Below are positions 44,223 to 55,900 of a stretch of 58,468 bases of DNA, piece by piece. The DNA comes from Bacteroidota bacterium (GTDB lineage Bacteria > Bacteroidota > Bacteroidia > Bacteroidales > UBA4417). The notes under the pieces were generated by a model, which saw only the letters and a program-made list of their open reading frames with translations, was not told where the DNA came from and ran no database searches. Location of the stretch: positions 115,689 through 174,156 of the forward strand of contig JACAAZ010000006.1 in NCBI GenBank assembly GCA_013376995.1. The letters run 5' to 3'. The position numbers and the translations under genes were made by a program. Within the stretch, counting starts at the first letter, position 1; each line of letters begins with the position of its first letter.

Positions 44223-45278
44223 ATGGAATTTAGAAGGGAAAAAGATCTTTCAATAGAAACACTTAGAGGAGCTGCCATCATCCTGGTAGTTACCGGCCAT
44301 GCCATAGGTGATGGGCCCGGCTATGGAATGGGGCTTTCGGGCGATTCCTTCCTCAGGCATTTCTATTTTACTTTCCTATACCTCAGAATGCCCCTTTTTA
44401 CGGTGATTTCGGGTTGGGTTTATGCACTTCGGCCGGCATACAGATCAACCTGGAAGGTGTTTAATTTGCGGAAAGCCAGGCGCCTGCTCTTGCCAATGAT
44501 ATTTGTAGGAGCCATCTACTACGTTATTCAGTACTTTGTTCCGGGGACCAACCTTAAAAATAACCTTCAGGATATGTGGCGGCTTTTTATCTTTCCATTT
44601 ACCATTTACTGGTACTTGCCTTCACTTTTCCTAGTCTTCCTGGTTATCTCCCTGCTCGATTCCTACGGCAAGATGGATAGTTTCAGGAATTGGTTGGTAT
44701 TACTGGCCATTGCCGTTACAATCCTTATAGTAAAGACTTATGTTGTTAAGGAATCAGATCCCAACTATTTAAGTTATAAGGGCGCAATCTACCTAATGCC
44801 ATTTTTTCTAGCCGGAATAGGGATCAACAGGTTCAGGAGTTTCTTTTCGAATCGCTACCTGTTGATTATTCTAGCCTTTAGTTTAGTGGTCGGTTTGGCC
44901 ATTCAACAGCTTTCCTGGTATCATGTAATTAATTACAACCTGAAGAAAGGAACAGGCATTGGATTATTGATCGGGCTCAGCGGGGCAGTTCTTCTGCTCA
45001 ATCTTAAGTGGAAAGTGAGATGGCTGATTTGGATTGGAAATTTTGCTTACACAATTTATTTGTTTCACGCTTTTGGCACTGCAGGTGCCAGGATTATTCT
45101 CAGGGCAGTTGGTATTAATTCCATTGCAATTATTTTTACCGTCTCCATGCTTATGGGTATAGCATTGCCCATTTTACTGGATTATTTATTCAAACCATAC
45201 AACTTTACCAGGCTTGTTTTCCTGGGCAGGGCATGCACTGCTAATTCAAGGAAAACAAGATTAAATCCCGTTTTGTAA
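44223..45278 (+). CDS. Membrane acyltransferase, family 3 (second copy type)
   Basis: A 351-residue integral membrane protein of the acyltransferase-3 superfamily (about ten hydrophobic segments). The start is ATG 44223; a TTG start at 44202 would add seven residues and begins one base after the previous stop. The opening SIETLRGAAIILVVTGHAIG carries the family R-x-x-x-x-x-x-x-x-x-H pattern and the later RMPLFTVISGWVYALRP and FNLRKARRLLLPMI match the EpsH/WcaH-like branch, so it is not a close copy of the gene before it. Likely role: acyl decoration of the polysaccharide. Confidence 0.88.
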   Translation: MEFRREKDLSIETLRGAAIILVVTGHAIGDGPGYGMGLSGDSFLRHFYFTFLYLRMPLFTVISGWVYALRPAYRSTWKVFNLRKARRLLLPMIFVGAIYYVIQYFVPGTNLKNNLQDMWRLFIFPFTIYWYLPSLFLVFLVISLLDSYGKMDSFRNWLVLLAIAVTILIVKTYVVKESDPNYLSYKGAIYLMPFFLAGIGINRFRSFFSNRYLLIILAFSLVVGLAIQQLSWYHVINYNLKKGTGIGLLIGLSGAVLLLNLKWKVRWLIWIGNFAYTIYLFHAFGTAGARIILRAVGINSIAIIFTVSMLMGIALPILLDYLFKPYNFTRLVFLGRACTANSRKTRLNPVL

Positions 45279-45279
45279 T

Positions 45280-46059
45280 ATGAAAAAGCTTTGGATATAC
45301 TTACGATATCTATATGAATACCTGAAGTTCAGGGATTTGATATCAGTCTGGTCGTCTATCACCTACCTCGCAAATCACACTTCCTACAATCGTGACAGGA
45401 CTATCCGTACATCTATAGGCACCTTTCACTGCAGGAGAAATACCAATGATTTTCAATTCGCAAACCTCATGTATGAGTGGAGTGTTAAGAAATTCATTTT
45501 CAACGAGATTAAGAATCACAATGTATTTATTGACCAGGGCGCCTGCATTGGCGATTATTGCATACTGTTGTCGCGAAGTAACATCAGGTGTATTGCATTC
45601 GAACCTATGATCGACAATTACAGCGTTCTTTTAAAGAATGTACAATTAAACAGTTGTGCTGACAGGGTGCAGGCCTTCCCCTTTGGGTTGGGTGAAAATA
45701 ACCGGCAGGCAAGATTCATTTTTGACCCTGTTAATACAGGGGCTTCCCGTATTGACAGAGATAACAGGCCTGAAAGCTATCCTGCTGAGATCAGGACCTT
45801 TGATTCTTTTCTCCCTGAACTCAACCTGTCAAAGCAGGATAAGATACTTGTGAAACTGGATGCGGAAGGTATGGAGCCTGAGGCAATTTCAGGTTCAGAG
45901 GATTTCATCCGGAACTATCCAAACCTGACTTTCGTAATTGAAGACAAACTTACAGGGGATGAAATGATCCGTAAAAGATTAAGCACTTATGCCATATTTG
46001 AATTTGGCAGGGTAGATGAGTTCAATATGTTTGCCCGGAAAATCGGGAATCTTAAATAA
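45280..46059 (+). CDS. FkbM-family SAM-dependent methyltransferase
   Basis: A 259-residue methyltransferase. The SAM-binding motif is DQGACIGDYCILLSR (D-x-G-A-x-x-G), followed by IRCIAFEPMIDNYSVLLKNV and KLDAEGMEPEAISG, the FkbM core. The first 60 residues form a helical, basic N-terminus. Family members O-methylate sugars and natural products; here the repeat unit or polymer terminus is the likely acceptor. It starts one base after the acyltransferase stop (translational coupling). Confidence 0.9.
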   Translation: MKKLWIYLRYLYEYLKFRDLISVWSSITYLANHTSYNRDRTIRTSIGTFHCRRNTNDFQFANLMYEWSVKKFIFNEIKNHNVFIDQGACIGDYCILLSRSNIRCIAFEPMIDNYSVLLKNVQLNSCADRVQAFPFGLGENNRQARFIFDPVNTGASRIDRDNRPESYPAEIRTFDSFLPELNLSKQDKILVKLDAEGMEPEAISGSEDFIRNYPNLTFVIEDKLTGDEMIRKRLSTYAIFEFGRVDEFNMFARKIGNLK

Positions 46060-46069
46060 ATCTGAAGAA

Positions 46070-47260
46070 ATGACAACCTTGAAAATAATCTTCTGGCTGC
46101 TCCTTTTTATTGTGTTTTACGCCTATGTAGGCTACGGTCTGCTGTTATTCATTATTATCAGGTTCCGCCGCATGATGGGATTTGGTAAGGCAATGAATAT
46201 GGTTGAAAATTATGAACCGGAAGTAACCCTGTTCATTGCAGCCTATAACGAGAAGGATTTTGTTGCGGAGAAGATCAGGAATTCGAAAGAATTGGATTAC
46301 CCTGCTGAAAAACTCCATATGGTCTGGGTAACGGATGGATCAGATGATGGCACACCAGATGAGATACGGAAATTTGAAGGAGTTACCGTTCATCATCTTC
46401 CCCAGCGCAATGGTAAAATAGGAGCTATGAACAGGGGGATGAAATTCGTCGAATCGCCGATAGTTGTGTTTTGTGATGCCAATACTATGCTGGGACGGGA
46501 GTCGATCCGCAGGATTGTTAAACTTTTCAGCAATCCAATGGTAGGCTGTGTATCTGGTGAAAAACGCATTTTCAATAAAGAAAAGGATGGGGCCGCAGGT
46601 GCGGGCGAAGGCTTGTACTGGAAATACGAATCCACCCTTAAAAAATGGGATGCTGAATTGTATTCCGTTGTTGGGGCTGCGGGAGAATTGTTTGCAATCC
46701 GCACTGAACTTTATCGGGAAGTGGAAAAGGATACCCTTCTCGACGATTTTATTATTTCGTTGAGAGTTGCACAGGATGGGTATACCATTCAGTACGACCC
46801 CGAAGCATATGCCATTGAAACGGCGTCTGCTAACGTAAAGGAAGAACTAAAACGGAAAATCCGTATCTCGGCGGGGGGAATCCAATCGGTTGTCAGGCTC
46901 AGTTCACTCCTTAATTTTTTCAAGTATGGAACACTCTCTTTTCAATACATATCCCACCGGGTATTGAGATGGACCCTGGCTCCACTGTCACTGGCATTGC
47001 TTATCCCCCTTGGCCTCATCATTGCCCTCAACGAAGGGATTATTAACCTAGGGCTGTACAATATTCTCTTCTGGATGCAAGTTCTTTTCTATTTATCAGC
47101 TTTACTGGGCTGGTACCTGGAGAACAGGTCCATCAGGGTAAAAATCCTTTTTGTTCCCTATTATTTCTTTATCATGAACCTATCGGTTTTCCTGGGTTTG
47201 AAAAGATACTTGAAAGGCTCACAATCTGTAAATTGGGAAAGAGCAAAAAGAGGTAAATAG
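46070..47260 (+). CDS. Membrane-bound glycosyltransferase family 2
   Basis: A 396-residue protein from ATG 46070 (the longer frame from 46016 overlaps the methyltransferase and lacks a natural N-terminus). One N-terminal membrane segment (TTLKIIFWLLLFIVFYAYVG), a GT2 domain with TLFIAAYNEKDFV, WVTDGSDDGTPD and VFCDANTMLG (DxN metal site), then LLDDFIISLRVAQDG as acceptor-side acid motif and a basic RKIRISAGG, and three to four C-terminal membrane segments. Similar to the GT2 membrane enzymes of capsule and cellulose-like synthesis. Confidence 0.9.
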   Translation: MTTLKIIFWLLLFIVFYAYVGYGLLLFIIIRFRRMMGFGKAMNMVENYEPEVTLFIAAYNEKDFVAEKIRNSKELDYPAEKLHMVWVTDGSDDGTPDEIRKFEGVTVHHLPQRNGKIGAMNRGMKFVESPIVVFCDANTMLGRESIRRIVKLFSNPMVGCVSGEKRIFNKEKDGAAGAGEGLYWKYESTLKKWDAELYSVVGAAGELFAIRTELYREVEKDTLLDDFIISLRVAQDGYTIQYDPEAYAIETASANVKEELKRKIRISAGGIQSVVRLSSLLNFFKYGTLSFQYISHRVLRWTLAPLSLALLIPLGLIIALNEGIINLGLYNILFWMQVLFYLSALLGWYLENRSIRVKILFVPYYFFIMNLSVFLGLKRYLKGSQSVNWERAKRGK

Positions 47261-47278
47261 TTAATCCCAAATTCTATC

Positions 47279-48958
47279 ATGAACCGGAATATCCCTGTCC
47301 TGCTGATCCTGGTTTCCATACTGTTTGTTTCGATAGCAGTTTATGGACAGACCAGCCACACGACAGTTGATACGAATACACGGGTTATTGATGGTTACGC
47401 AGCAGCTTTTAGCCAACTGGAGCCAGGAGATACTATTTTTCTGAAAGGTGGGAAGAGAGATTTCCTGCTGATCAAGAATATCCAGGGAACTGAGGGGTAT
47501 CCAATTGTAATTATTAACCAGGATGGGCCCCTGATCATTGATACAGAACATTATTTCGGGATTTCCATCCAGAATTGCCGTTTTTTTAAGTTCACAGGTT
47601 CGGGAGATCCTTCCAACTTCTATGGGATCCGGATTGACAGGGTTGCCAGTGGAGGTGGTCTCGGGATTGGGGCAAAAAGTTCAGATTATGAAATAGACCA
47701 CGTCTCAATAAGAAACTGCCCTGCTGGTGGGCTTAACGCTAAAACCGACCCTGACTGCAACCTGACAGCCACGCGTGACAAATTTACCCAGTACAATACC
47801 CTGATTCACGATAATTATATTGAAAATGTGGGTGATGAAGGAATGTACATCGGGAGTACCAAGTATTTTGGCCAGAATGTGAACTGCTACGGAACCGATA
47901 CCCTTCTTATGCCCTCCTTGCTCGAAGGAGTGAGGGTTTATAATAATATTGTAGAATATACAGGAATGGATGGAATCCAGGTGAGTTCTGCCACCACGGA
48001 TTGCCAGGTTTTTGACAATATGATTTTATTCGACAGCCAGAAGGAAATGTTTGCTCAGATGTCAGGGATAACTATTGGAGGTGGCTCTAAATGTGATTGT
48101 TACAACAATTATATAAGCCATGGGAAAGGAAATGGAATAGAAGTGCATGGATTGGGAAGTTTGAAAATATACAATAACATCATTATCGATCCCGGGAAGG
48201 ATTTTCAGCCTGCAGATACAAGTAAAATGAGGTTCGGAATCTATGTTACCGATGTTTCAGTAGAGGCCGACTCCTCCTTCAATATTCTTTTCAATACCAT
48301 TGTAAATCCAAAGTCTGATGGCATCAGGTTCAACAGCATCCTTTCCCGGAATAACCTTATCATTTCCAATATTATCCTGAACCCGGGGAATTATGATTAT
48401 TATGAAAATGGCCCCACTTCCTTCAAGGGAGAGGATTCCTATGTTATGATCCCTGATGACAGGGCTGAGATTACTATAGAGAATAATTTCTTCTCGCGAA
48501 CCTTTGATCCCTCATGGTTTATAGGCAATACCTATTCACCTGCACCTGGATCACCAATGGCTGACAAAGCATACCCCAATGCATTGGGAATTTTATCTGA
48601 TTATCTTCACCACAACAGGCTATATGGTTCCGGATATGACATAGGAGCCATTGAATTTAATCCTTCTCTATACGGCATAGATGAAAAACCCGCTGATAAC
48701 ACGATGGTTCTTCAGCTATTTCCTAACCCGGTAGAAAGATGGTTAACCATTCGCTACCATCTCGAAACATCTTCGGATGTTTCCCTTGAAATATATGACC
48801 TGAAAGGCCAGCGTATCATGGAGCAGAAACAATCTGCCATGGCCGGTGAGGAACAAAACTTAAGGGTGGACGTATCTGGACTGGCTGCCGGAATCTATTT
48901 GTATTCTCTAAACTGCAGGAACAGCTATGTTTCAGGAAAATTTATCAAGCAGAAGTAA
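47279..48958 (+). CDS. T9SS-secreted right-handed beta-helix protein
   Basis: A 559-residue secreted protein. Signal peptide about 1-24 (ends AVYGQ). The middle (about 60-440) has parallel beta-helix (PbH1-like) repeats with N-rich turns such as IHDNYIENVGDEG, VYNNIVEYTGMDG and IYNNIIIDPG, the fold of pectate lyases, alginate epimerases and similar. I cannot place catalytic residues. The last 80 residues (about 475-559) are a T9SS tail: LQLFPNPVERWLTI, LEIYDLKGQRIME, LAAGIYLYSL. As the last gene of the exopolysaccharide locus, it may trim, epimerise or bind the polymer outside the cell. Confidence 0.88.
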   Translation: MNRNIPVLLILVSILFVSIAVYGQTSHTTVDTNTRVIDGYAAAFSQLEPGDTIFLKGGKRDFLLIKNIQGTEGYPIVIINQDGPLIIDTEHYFGISIQNCRFFKFTGSGDPSNFYGIRIDRVASGGGLGIGAKSSDYEIDHVSIRNCPAGGLNAKTDPDCNLTATRDKFTQYNTLIHDNYIENVGDEGMYIGSTKYFGQNVNCYGTDTLLMPSLLEGVRVYNNIVEYTGMDGIQVSSATTDCQVFDNMILFDSQKEMFAQMSGITIGGGSKCDCYNNYISHGKGNGIEVHGLGSLKIYNNIIIDPGKDFQPADTSKMRFGIYVTDVSVEADSSFNILFNTIVNPKSDGIRFNSILSRNNLIISNIILNPGNYDYYENGPTSFKGEDSYVMIPDDRAEITIENNFFSRTFDPSWFIGNTYSPAPGSPMADKAYPNALGILSDYLHHNRLYGSGYDIGAIEFNPSLYGIDEKPADNTMVLQLFPNPVERWLTIRYHLETSSDVSLEIYDLKGQRIMEQKQSAMAGEEQNLRVDVSGLAAGIYLYSLNCRNSYVSGKFIKQK

Positions 48959-49020
48959 AAGCTTGGTGTAAGCAGATCTTTTCGGGATATAAATGCGGCG
49001 GGCATTCGAAGGAACTAATC

Positions 49021-49458
49021 TCAGGGAGCAAGGATGAACCTTTTAAAATTCACCAGGAGATTGGTAACGGGGCGGTTCCTTCTCTTCTGGATTACATCTT
49101 TCTGAATTTGCTCTACAAATGGAAGGAGATGTTCATAGACCATTTCATCCTTCATGATTACATCAAGGACAGCATCTTTGAGTGATTCATTGATTTTCTT
49201 GCCATTCGGCTGGCTTGACATCAGGACTACCTTTAGTCCGGGTTTATGAGTAAGTAGCTTTTGCAATACTTCTACTCCGTTTACCCTCCCAAGATGCGAG
49301 TCCATGATTACCAGGTCCGGAGTAACATCCTCGTAAACCTGGAGAAGGCAATCAATTCCGTTGTCAATGTGCTTAATGTCGTCGAATCCTGATTTCTTCA
49401 GTAATCCCATGATCATTGAGGCATAAAAGTGATCCTCTTCAACTAGTAGAATATACAT
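49021..49458 (-). CDS. Single-domain response regulator (receiver only)
   Basis: A 145-residue receiver protein with a 25-residue basic tail (KRRNRPVTNLLVNFKRF). The acid pair is in VEEDH (E7, E8/D9 region), the phospho-Asp is D53 in LVIMDSHLG, and the lysine is K103 in VIMKDEM. It lacks an output domain. It is on the opposite strand to both neighbours, convergent with the beta-helix gene and divergent from the hybrid-kinase unit at 49697, a common arrangement for a response regulator and its kinase. Confidence 0.88.
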   Translation of the reverse strand: MYILLVEEDHFYASMIMGLLKKSGFDDIKHIDNGIDCLLQVYEDVTPDLVIMDSHLGRVNGVEVLQKLLTHKPGLKVVLMSSQPNGKKINESLKDAVLDVIMKDEMVYEHLLPFVEQIQKDVIQKRRNRPVTNLLVNFKRFILAP

Positions 49459-49696
49459 ACTCGTATTTTTGCTACTGGAAAATCAAATATTGTTCCAAAA
49501 CACTTAAACAACTCTTAATCAGAATATTATGATAAATTGACTTGAGGGCGAATGGTCTTATTTTGAACTACTTTTTTCAAAATGACAATATTTGTTTCCA
49601 GTTTATGAACAATGCCATGTTATTAAAGTTCACATTTACACTTTTTTCCCGTTACTTTCTTCCTTAAGTGTTATTAATATTGATGAGTAAACGTTT

Positions 49697-51811
49697 ATGA
49701 ATACTGATTCCCTGATGACATACCCATTGTCTTCCTTGCAGCTTATTGACAAACTAAAAAGATTTGTTGTTTCTGCCTCTGCTATTTCTTCAGCCAGGGA
49801 GCTGGCAAATGAATTGGAAGTTGCGATGAATGGGCTGGTCGATTGTCGCAGGATGCACCTTTGGTTATATAATTTTGACCAGAACGAGCTACAAAGAGTT
49901 GTTCCTAAATCCCTCAGGACCAGGGGAGAAAATACTTCCAGGACATCTGATAGTATTGCTGCGTATGTGTTTAATCATTCGGAACCACTCATACTGGACG
50001 TTGAGTCTGATTATCCAGCAGGAATTGAGAATACGCCCGAAGAACTGGCATGTTCCAGGGTTTATGTCCCAATTCTGAATCAAAATACGTTATTAGGCGT
50101 TTTGGGGCTTGAAAGTGATAAACCAGCCTGTCAGCAGGAAAATTGTATCCAGGTCCTCGACCTGCTCTCGAATATGGCAGGCAATATTTACACAAGGATA
50201 CTGAACGAGGCAAGGCATGAGGTTGATAAGGCGACACTTGAATCTATGACTTCCAGGCTTTCTACTCTCATTCATAACCTTGAAGCCGGGATACTGGTTG
50301 AAGATGAAAACAGGAAGATTGCACTTGTTAATAAGCATTTTTGCAACCTGTTCAAGATTCCGGTTGAGCCCGAAATGATGCTTGGCCTTGACTGTTCGAG
50401 GGCTGCTGATCAAACAGGCCAGATCTTTACAAATCCCAGGCATTTTTCACAGCGTATTATCACTATTATTTCAGAACTGAAACCTGTAATTGGTGAAGAG
50501 CTTGAACTTCCAAACAGTATATTTTTTGAGCGCGATTATCTTCCGATCATTTCGGGAGAGAAATTCCTTGGCCACCTTTGGCAATACAGGGACATCACCC
50601 ATCGTAAAAATGCTGAGAAAGCGCTGAAAAGAGCTACAGAGGCAGCAGAAGCAGCAAGCCTGGCCAAATCAAGGTTCCTTGCCAATATGAGCCACGAGAT
50701 CAGGACACCACTAAATGCAATTGTGGGAATGGTTCGATTAATGAGTGATACTCACCTGAATGATAAACAGCTTAAGCTCTTGCACAACCTTAACGTGTCT
50801 TCTGATAACCTCCTCTTTGTAATAAATGATATTCTTGATTTTTCCAAGATTGAATCCGGGCAGATTGACCTCGAAAACACCGACTTCAATCCTCATGAGA
50901 TCATGATGAATGTTTATGAGTCTCATGAATTTAAGGCTAATGAGAAAAATATTGTACTGAATTATTATTCCGATCCTGCGATCTATGAAGTTCTCCGGGG
51001 TGATCCTACCAGATTGCAACAGGTAATATCAAATTTCGTTTCCAACGCCATTAAGTTTACCCATGAAGGTAAAGTTGATATGCGCTGTGACCTGATGTCA
51101 GTTACCAATGGCTTATACCGTATAAAATTCAGCGTTCAGGATACAGGAATCGGTGTTAATCCCGAAAACCTCCATAAAATATTCGAAAGCTTTAACCAGG
51201 AAGATGAAAGTGTAACCCGGATTTACGGTGGTACAGGCCTTGGCCTTGCTATCAGCCGGCAATTGGTTGAATTAATGGGGGGTACAATAGAAGTTCAAAG
51301 TGTAAAGGAAGTCGGGAGTACATTCTCATTCACGATCGAATTGCCAATCGGAAGAAAATTAAAGGAAGAAATACCATCCCCCGGAATTGAAGATAATACA
51401 GCTGAACTGCAGGGTAAAACAATATTACTGGTTGAAGACAACAAATTCAATCAATTTATTGCACAGGCTTTACTCGAGAAATGGGGAATTAATACCGAAA
51501 TCGCTGAACATGGACGTCAGGCAGTAGATATGTTAAAAAGCAAGTCCTACGACCTGATACTTATGGATATCCAGATGCCGGTAATGGATGGTATCACAGC
51601 AACCAATATTATCAGGAATAAACTTAACAATGATACTCCAATACTTGCATTGACTGCCAACGTGGTTAAGGGGATTGTTGAAAAATGCCTGTTAGCCGGT
51701 ATGAACGGATATGTTTCCAAGCCATTCAATGCAGAAGAGTTTTATGAAAAACTCGTTAGTGTTTTGCGAACTAATGTATTACAAAACGATACCCAGGGCG
51801 ATAAAATCTAA
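49697..51811 (+). CDS. GAF-PAS hybrid histidine kinase with receiver
   Basis: A 704-residue cytoplasmic kinase with no membrane segment. A GAF domain (about 10-175), a PAS domain (about 190-310), then the kinase: phospho-His H333 in [23 protein letters not shown]-box, DTGIGVNP and [14 protein letters not shown]. The C-terminal receiver has D624 in [13 protein letters not shown] and KPFNAEEF. No HPt is present. It is closely related by eye to the kinase at 52994-57061 across HisKA, ATPase and receiver. It opens a three-gene unit with the FIST gene, 44 bases downstream. Confidence 0.93.
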   Translation: MNTDSLMTYPLSSLQLIDKLKRFVVSASAISSARELANELEVAMNGLVDCRRMHLWLYNFDQNELQRVVPKSLRTRGENTSRTSDSIAAYVFNHSEPLILDVESDYPAGIENTPEELACSRVYVPILNQNTLLGVLGLESDKPACQQENCIQVLDLLSNMAGNIYTRILNEARHEVDKATLESMTSRLSTLIHNLEAGILVEDENRKIALVNKHFCNLFKIPVEPEMMLGLDCSRAADQTGQIFTNPRHFSQRIITIISELKPVIGEELELPNSIFFERDYLPIISGEKFLGHLWQYRDITHRKNAEKALKRATEAAEAASLAKSRFLANMSHEIRTPLNAIVGMVRLMSDTHLNDKQLKLLHNLNVSSDNLLFVINDILDFSKIESGQIDLENTDFNPHEIMMNVYESHEFKANEKNIVLNYYSDPAIYEVLRGDPTRLQQVISNFVSNAIKFTHEGKVDMRCDLMSVTNGLYRIKFSVQDTGIGVNPENLHKIFESFNQEDESVTRIYGGTGLGLAISRQLVELMGGTIEVQSVKEVGSTFSFTIELPIGRKLKEEIPSPGIEDNTAELQGKTILLVEDNKFNQFIAQALLEKWGINTEIAEHGRQAVDMLKSKSYDLILMDIQMPVMDGITATNIIRNKLNNDTPILALTANVVKGIVEKCLLAGMNGYVSKPFNAEEFYEKLVSVLRTNVLQNDTQGDKI

Positions 51812-51855
51812 GATACATACTGCAAGTTCCTCATTATTAGAGTAAACTAGATGTC

Positions 51856-52992
51856 ATGATAATAAAAATTGATAAGGAAGGAAACCTCGCAAAGCTCGAG
51901 ATGATGCTTTCTGAACTGTTAGCTGATTCCAGTGTCAAGTCTATTATGATGCTTGCGTGTGATGAAAATTTCTTCACACCGTATATAGTTGACCCCTTGT
52001 TGAGCAGGCTGAACAAACCTGTTTTTGGGGGGATTTTCCCCCAGATACTTACTGAGTCTGAGACCCTTACAAAAGGCACAATACTGGCTGGTTTAACCTG
52101 CGAAGTTTCACTCTTCGTTATTAAGAATATCAGTCATCCGTTAACTAATATCGATCAGCAAATGGAAATTCCCTTTTCAGGGAAACCTGTTATCAATAAA
52201 ACCAATTTCTTGTTTGTTGATGGAATGAGCACAAGCATTGCCAAACTGCTGGAAAGTTCCTTCAATCATTTCGGATTAAAATCAAACTATATAGGCGGTG
52301 GGGCAGGATCCATGAGTTTTAAGCCAACACCCTGCATAATAACTCCTGAAGGAATACTTCAGGATGCTGCCATATTTGCATTCGCTGATATGACTAGTGG
52401 TGTAGGGGTTGCCCACGGATGGTCGCCCATTTCAGGGGCACTTAAAGTAACCGAAGCTTGTGATAACAAAGTTATATCACTCGACTGGAAACCTGCACTT
52501 GAAGTTTATCGTGATATCGTTGTTAAAGAATCTGGCTCAGCCGGATTCCCCTTTGATTTTGATAAACTGGCTAAAAAATACCCTATTGGTATTGTTAAAA
52601 TGGCGGATGAATTATTGGTCCGTGATCCGGTAAAAACAGAGGATCAATCCCTGGTCTGCCTTGGAGAACTTCCTTTGAATTCCTTTGTATTTGTGTTGAA
52701 TGGTGATTCTGCGTCCTTACTTGAAGGGGCAAGGAGATCAAGATCGCTGGCAGAATCAGTTTTCTCATCCAGGAAAGTTTCTCCAAACCTGTCATCAACT
52801 TCCGTTACCTTCTTTATTGATTGCATTACAAGGGCGCTATTCCTGGGAGATCAGTTTAATGAAGAACTCCATATTGCATCAGGAGGAGGTAAATTAATTG
52901 GAGCCCTCTCTTTAGGTGAAATAGCAAATTCAGGATCAGATTACCTGGAATTTTATAATAAAACCTCCGTCGTTGGAATTGTAGCAGATTAA
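51856..52992 (+). CDS. FIST-domain sensory protein
   Basis: A 378-residue cytoplasmic protein matching the FIST_N/FIST_C pair (F-box and intracellular signal transduction domains), thought to bind small ligands such as amino acids. The N-terminal domain spans about 20-200 (SIMMLACDENFFTPYIVDPL; PVFGGIFPQILT; IGGGAGSMSFKPTPCI is the conserved Gly-rich block) and the C-terminal domain about 205-370 (GVGVAHGWSPIS; the late FFIDCITRALFLGD). It sits between two hybrid kinases, one base before the second, so it is translated with that kinase. Likely a sensor whose signal passes to one of them; the ligand is unknown. Confidence 0.85.
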   Translation: MIIKIDKEGNLAKLEMMLSELLADSSVKSIMMLACDENFFTPYIVDPLLSRLNKPVFGGIFPQILTESETLTKGTILAGLTCEVSLFVIKNISHPLTNIDQQMEIPFSGKPVINKTNFLFVDGMSTSIAKLLESSFNHFGLKSNYIGGGAGSMSFKPTPCIITPEGILQDAAIFAFADMTSGVGVAHGWSPISGALKVTEACDNKVISLDWKPALEVYRDIVVKESGSAGFPFDFDKLAKKYPIGIVKMADELLVRDPVKTEDQSLVCLGELPLNSFVFVLNGDSASLLEGARRSRSLAESVFSSRKVSPNLSSTSVTFFIDCITRALFLGDQFNEELHIASGGGKLIGALSLGEIANSGSDYLEFYNKTSVVGIVAD

Positions 52993-52993
52993 C

Positions 52994-55900
52994 ATGGATA
53001 ATTATATCTGGAATCAGGTTTTGCTTGAACTTTCCTTATCAGTTGGAAGTGAGTTCGACCTGGAAAAAACACTTAAAAAGTCAACCCAGGCTTTCCTTAA
53101 AAAGCTGGGATGCACTTTTGTGAGCGTTAGCCGGATAGAAAAAGATACAATAACCACTATCTATTCAGTGCCTTATTTTATTAAGGATGAAGAGGAACAC
53201 CAAGAGCTGGCAACTGAGTATATTAAGGCATTGAATTCTGAAGAGACAAAGGAATCTTTCCTTGAATTTAATAAGGAGATATTCTATTATGGCTTTAAAC
53301 TGAGCGACTTCGGCATTCTTATTTTTGGAAGGGCTGCCCGGCTTGAATACCCGCGTTTAAAGGACCTGGAACCAATAGTAAATCTGTTGGCTCAGGTCTG
53401 CAATTCATCGCTGGAAGTGATGAAAAGAATCTCCGCTGAAGAACTCCTGAAAAGCGAACGGACTTTACTGCGTACCATTATCGAAAATATCCCTGATCCA
53501 ATATACTTCAAGGATCTGGAAGGCAAAAAGACCCTGCTCAACAATGCTGAAGCAAAGCTATTGGGCGCAAACGATGTTGCAGATGTGATCGGAAAAACCG
53601 ATGCTGCATTTTATTCTCCTGAAATTGTTGCAAGGACAGAAGAAGAAGATTACCAGGTGATTACAAGCAAAACGCCTATACTGAACAGGGAATCCAGCCT
53701 TATCACGCCTACAGGTGAAAAAAGATGGTTTATTGGTAACAAGATTCCCCAGACAGATTCTGAAGGAAATGTTATAGGTATTGTGGGTATAAGCCACGAT
53801 ATCACACACCGAAAGAAAACAGAACAGGACATCAAGGAGAATGCTGAAAAATACAGGGCAATCTTCAATTCCTTCCTGGATCTTTATTACAGGTCCGATG
53901 TAAAAGGAACTATCCTGGATTTATCGCCTTCTGTGTATAAACTTTCAGGTTACAAGCCAGAAGAATTGATAGGGAAAAGCTCGGAATTTGTATATGCTGA
54001 TGCAGAAAACCGGAGTGAACTGATCTCCCAATTGTTGTCGAAAGGCACCATTAACGACTATGAAAGTATATTAGTTCATAAAGATGGAAAGCGGATCCCC
54101 GTTTCAATCACAAGCCACCTGCTTCGAAATGCAGATGGGGAACCCTATTTGATCGAGGGAACGATTAGGGATATCACTGAACGGAAAAGAGTGGAGCAGA
54201 TTTTCAGGGAAAGTGAAGAAAGATGGCAGTTTGCTCTTGAAGGATCTGGTGATGGAGTTTGGGACTGGAATATCATGGGGAATATGGTTTTTTATTCCCG
54301 TCAATGGAAAGCCCTCCTTGGCTTTGAGGAGAATGAAATAGGATGTAGCATTGAAGAATGGGAAAACAGGATTCATCCCGATGACAGGAAACGTGTAACG
54401 ACGGATCTTCACAAACACTTTAACAGCAAAGCGCCTGGCTTCATCAATGAGCACAGGGTCATGTGTAAGGATGGAACCTACAAATGGATTCTTGCCAGGG
54501 GGAAAGCTGTTGGACAAACAGCCTCCAATGACCCTGAAAGAGTCCTTGGTACTTTTACCGATATATCCGACAGGAAGCTCGCTGAAGAGAAACTGAACAA
54601 GCTGGTTAACCTTCAAAATCTGCTTACTCACCTTGCCACGGAATTTATCAATATTCCCCTTGAAAACAGTTCCAACGCTATTAACCGCCTGTTGAAGCTT
54701 ATCGGTGAACAACTGGAAATTGACAGGGTATATATTTTCAATTACGATTTCTCTGAAAACACTACAACAAACACTTTCGAATGGTGCGCTGAAGGTATTT
54801 CACATGAGATTGACAACCTTCAGAACGTTCCCACAGAGTTGTTCCCTGAGTGGGTCTTAACACATCAGAAAGGTCAGATTGTAAATATTGAAGACGTTGA
54901 TAGCCTTCCGGCTGATAACCATCTCAGGCAGGTACTTGAACCCCAGGGTATAAAAACTCTCGTAACTATTCCCATGATGCTGAAGGATGAATGCCTGGGC
55001 TTTGTGGGATTTGATTCTGTTGTAGGGAAAAGGGTCTGGAACAATGAGGAGCTCACTTTCCTGCAAGTATTGGCGGATCTTTTGTGTAATGTCACTGACC
55101 GGCAAAGGACAGAAGAAGCGCTCAGGAAAAGGGAAGCCTACCTTAAAGCGATCTTTAATAATATTCCTTACCAGATGTGGCTTAAGGATAGGCAAGGAAA
55201 GTTCCTGGCCGTTAATGAGCCTTTCGCTGCAAATTTCAACCTGCCCGATGCAGAATCGATGATGGGTAAAACAGTTGAAGACCTCTGGCCTGCCGAAATT
55301 GCAAACCATTTCCTGGAACAGGATAATGAAGTAATGCATTCTCTCAAGCAAATGACCATCGAGGAGCAAATTGAGCAATATGGTGAGAAAAAATGGCTTG
55401 AAATTTACAGGGCGCCTATCCTTGACCAGAATGGTGAACTACTTGGGACTACCGGTATTGCCAGGGATATAAGCAGTCGTATTGATGCTGACAGGGAACT
55501 TAAAAAAGCTACTCTTGCTGCCGAGGCTGCAAATAGCGCTAAATCACGATTCCTGGCCAATATGAGCCATGAGATCAGGACTCCGCTCAATGCTATCATC
55601 GGGATGATAGGGATGCTGGATAATATCACCCTTGACGAATCTCAGAAAAAGATCCTGAGGAACCTGAATACTTCCTCCGATAGTCTTTTCAACATCATAA
55701 ACGATATCCTCGATTTCTCAAAAATTGAATCCGGCCAGTTCGACCTGGATAATACGGATTTCAACCTCAAGGAATTGGTGAAAAAAGTCTATGATACCCA
55801 GGAGTACAAGGCAGAAGATAAGAATATTCAATTCAGGTATGAAATAGATACTGATTTATCGCCTGTACTAATAGGTGACCCGGTCAGGCTGCAGCAGGTA

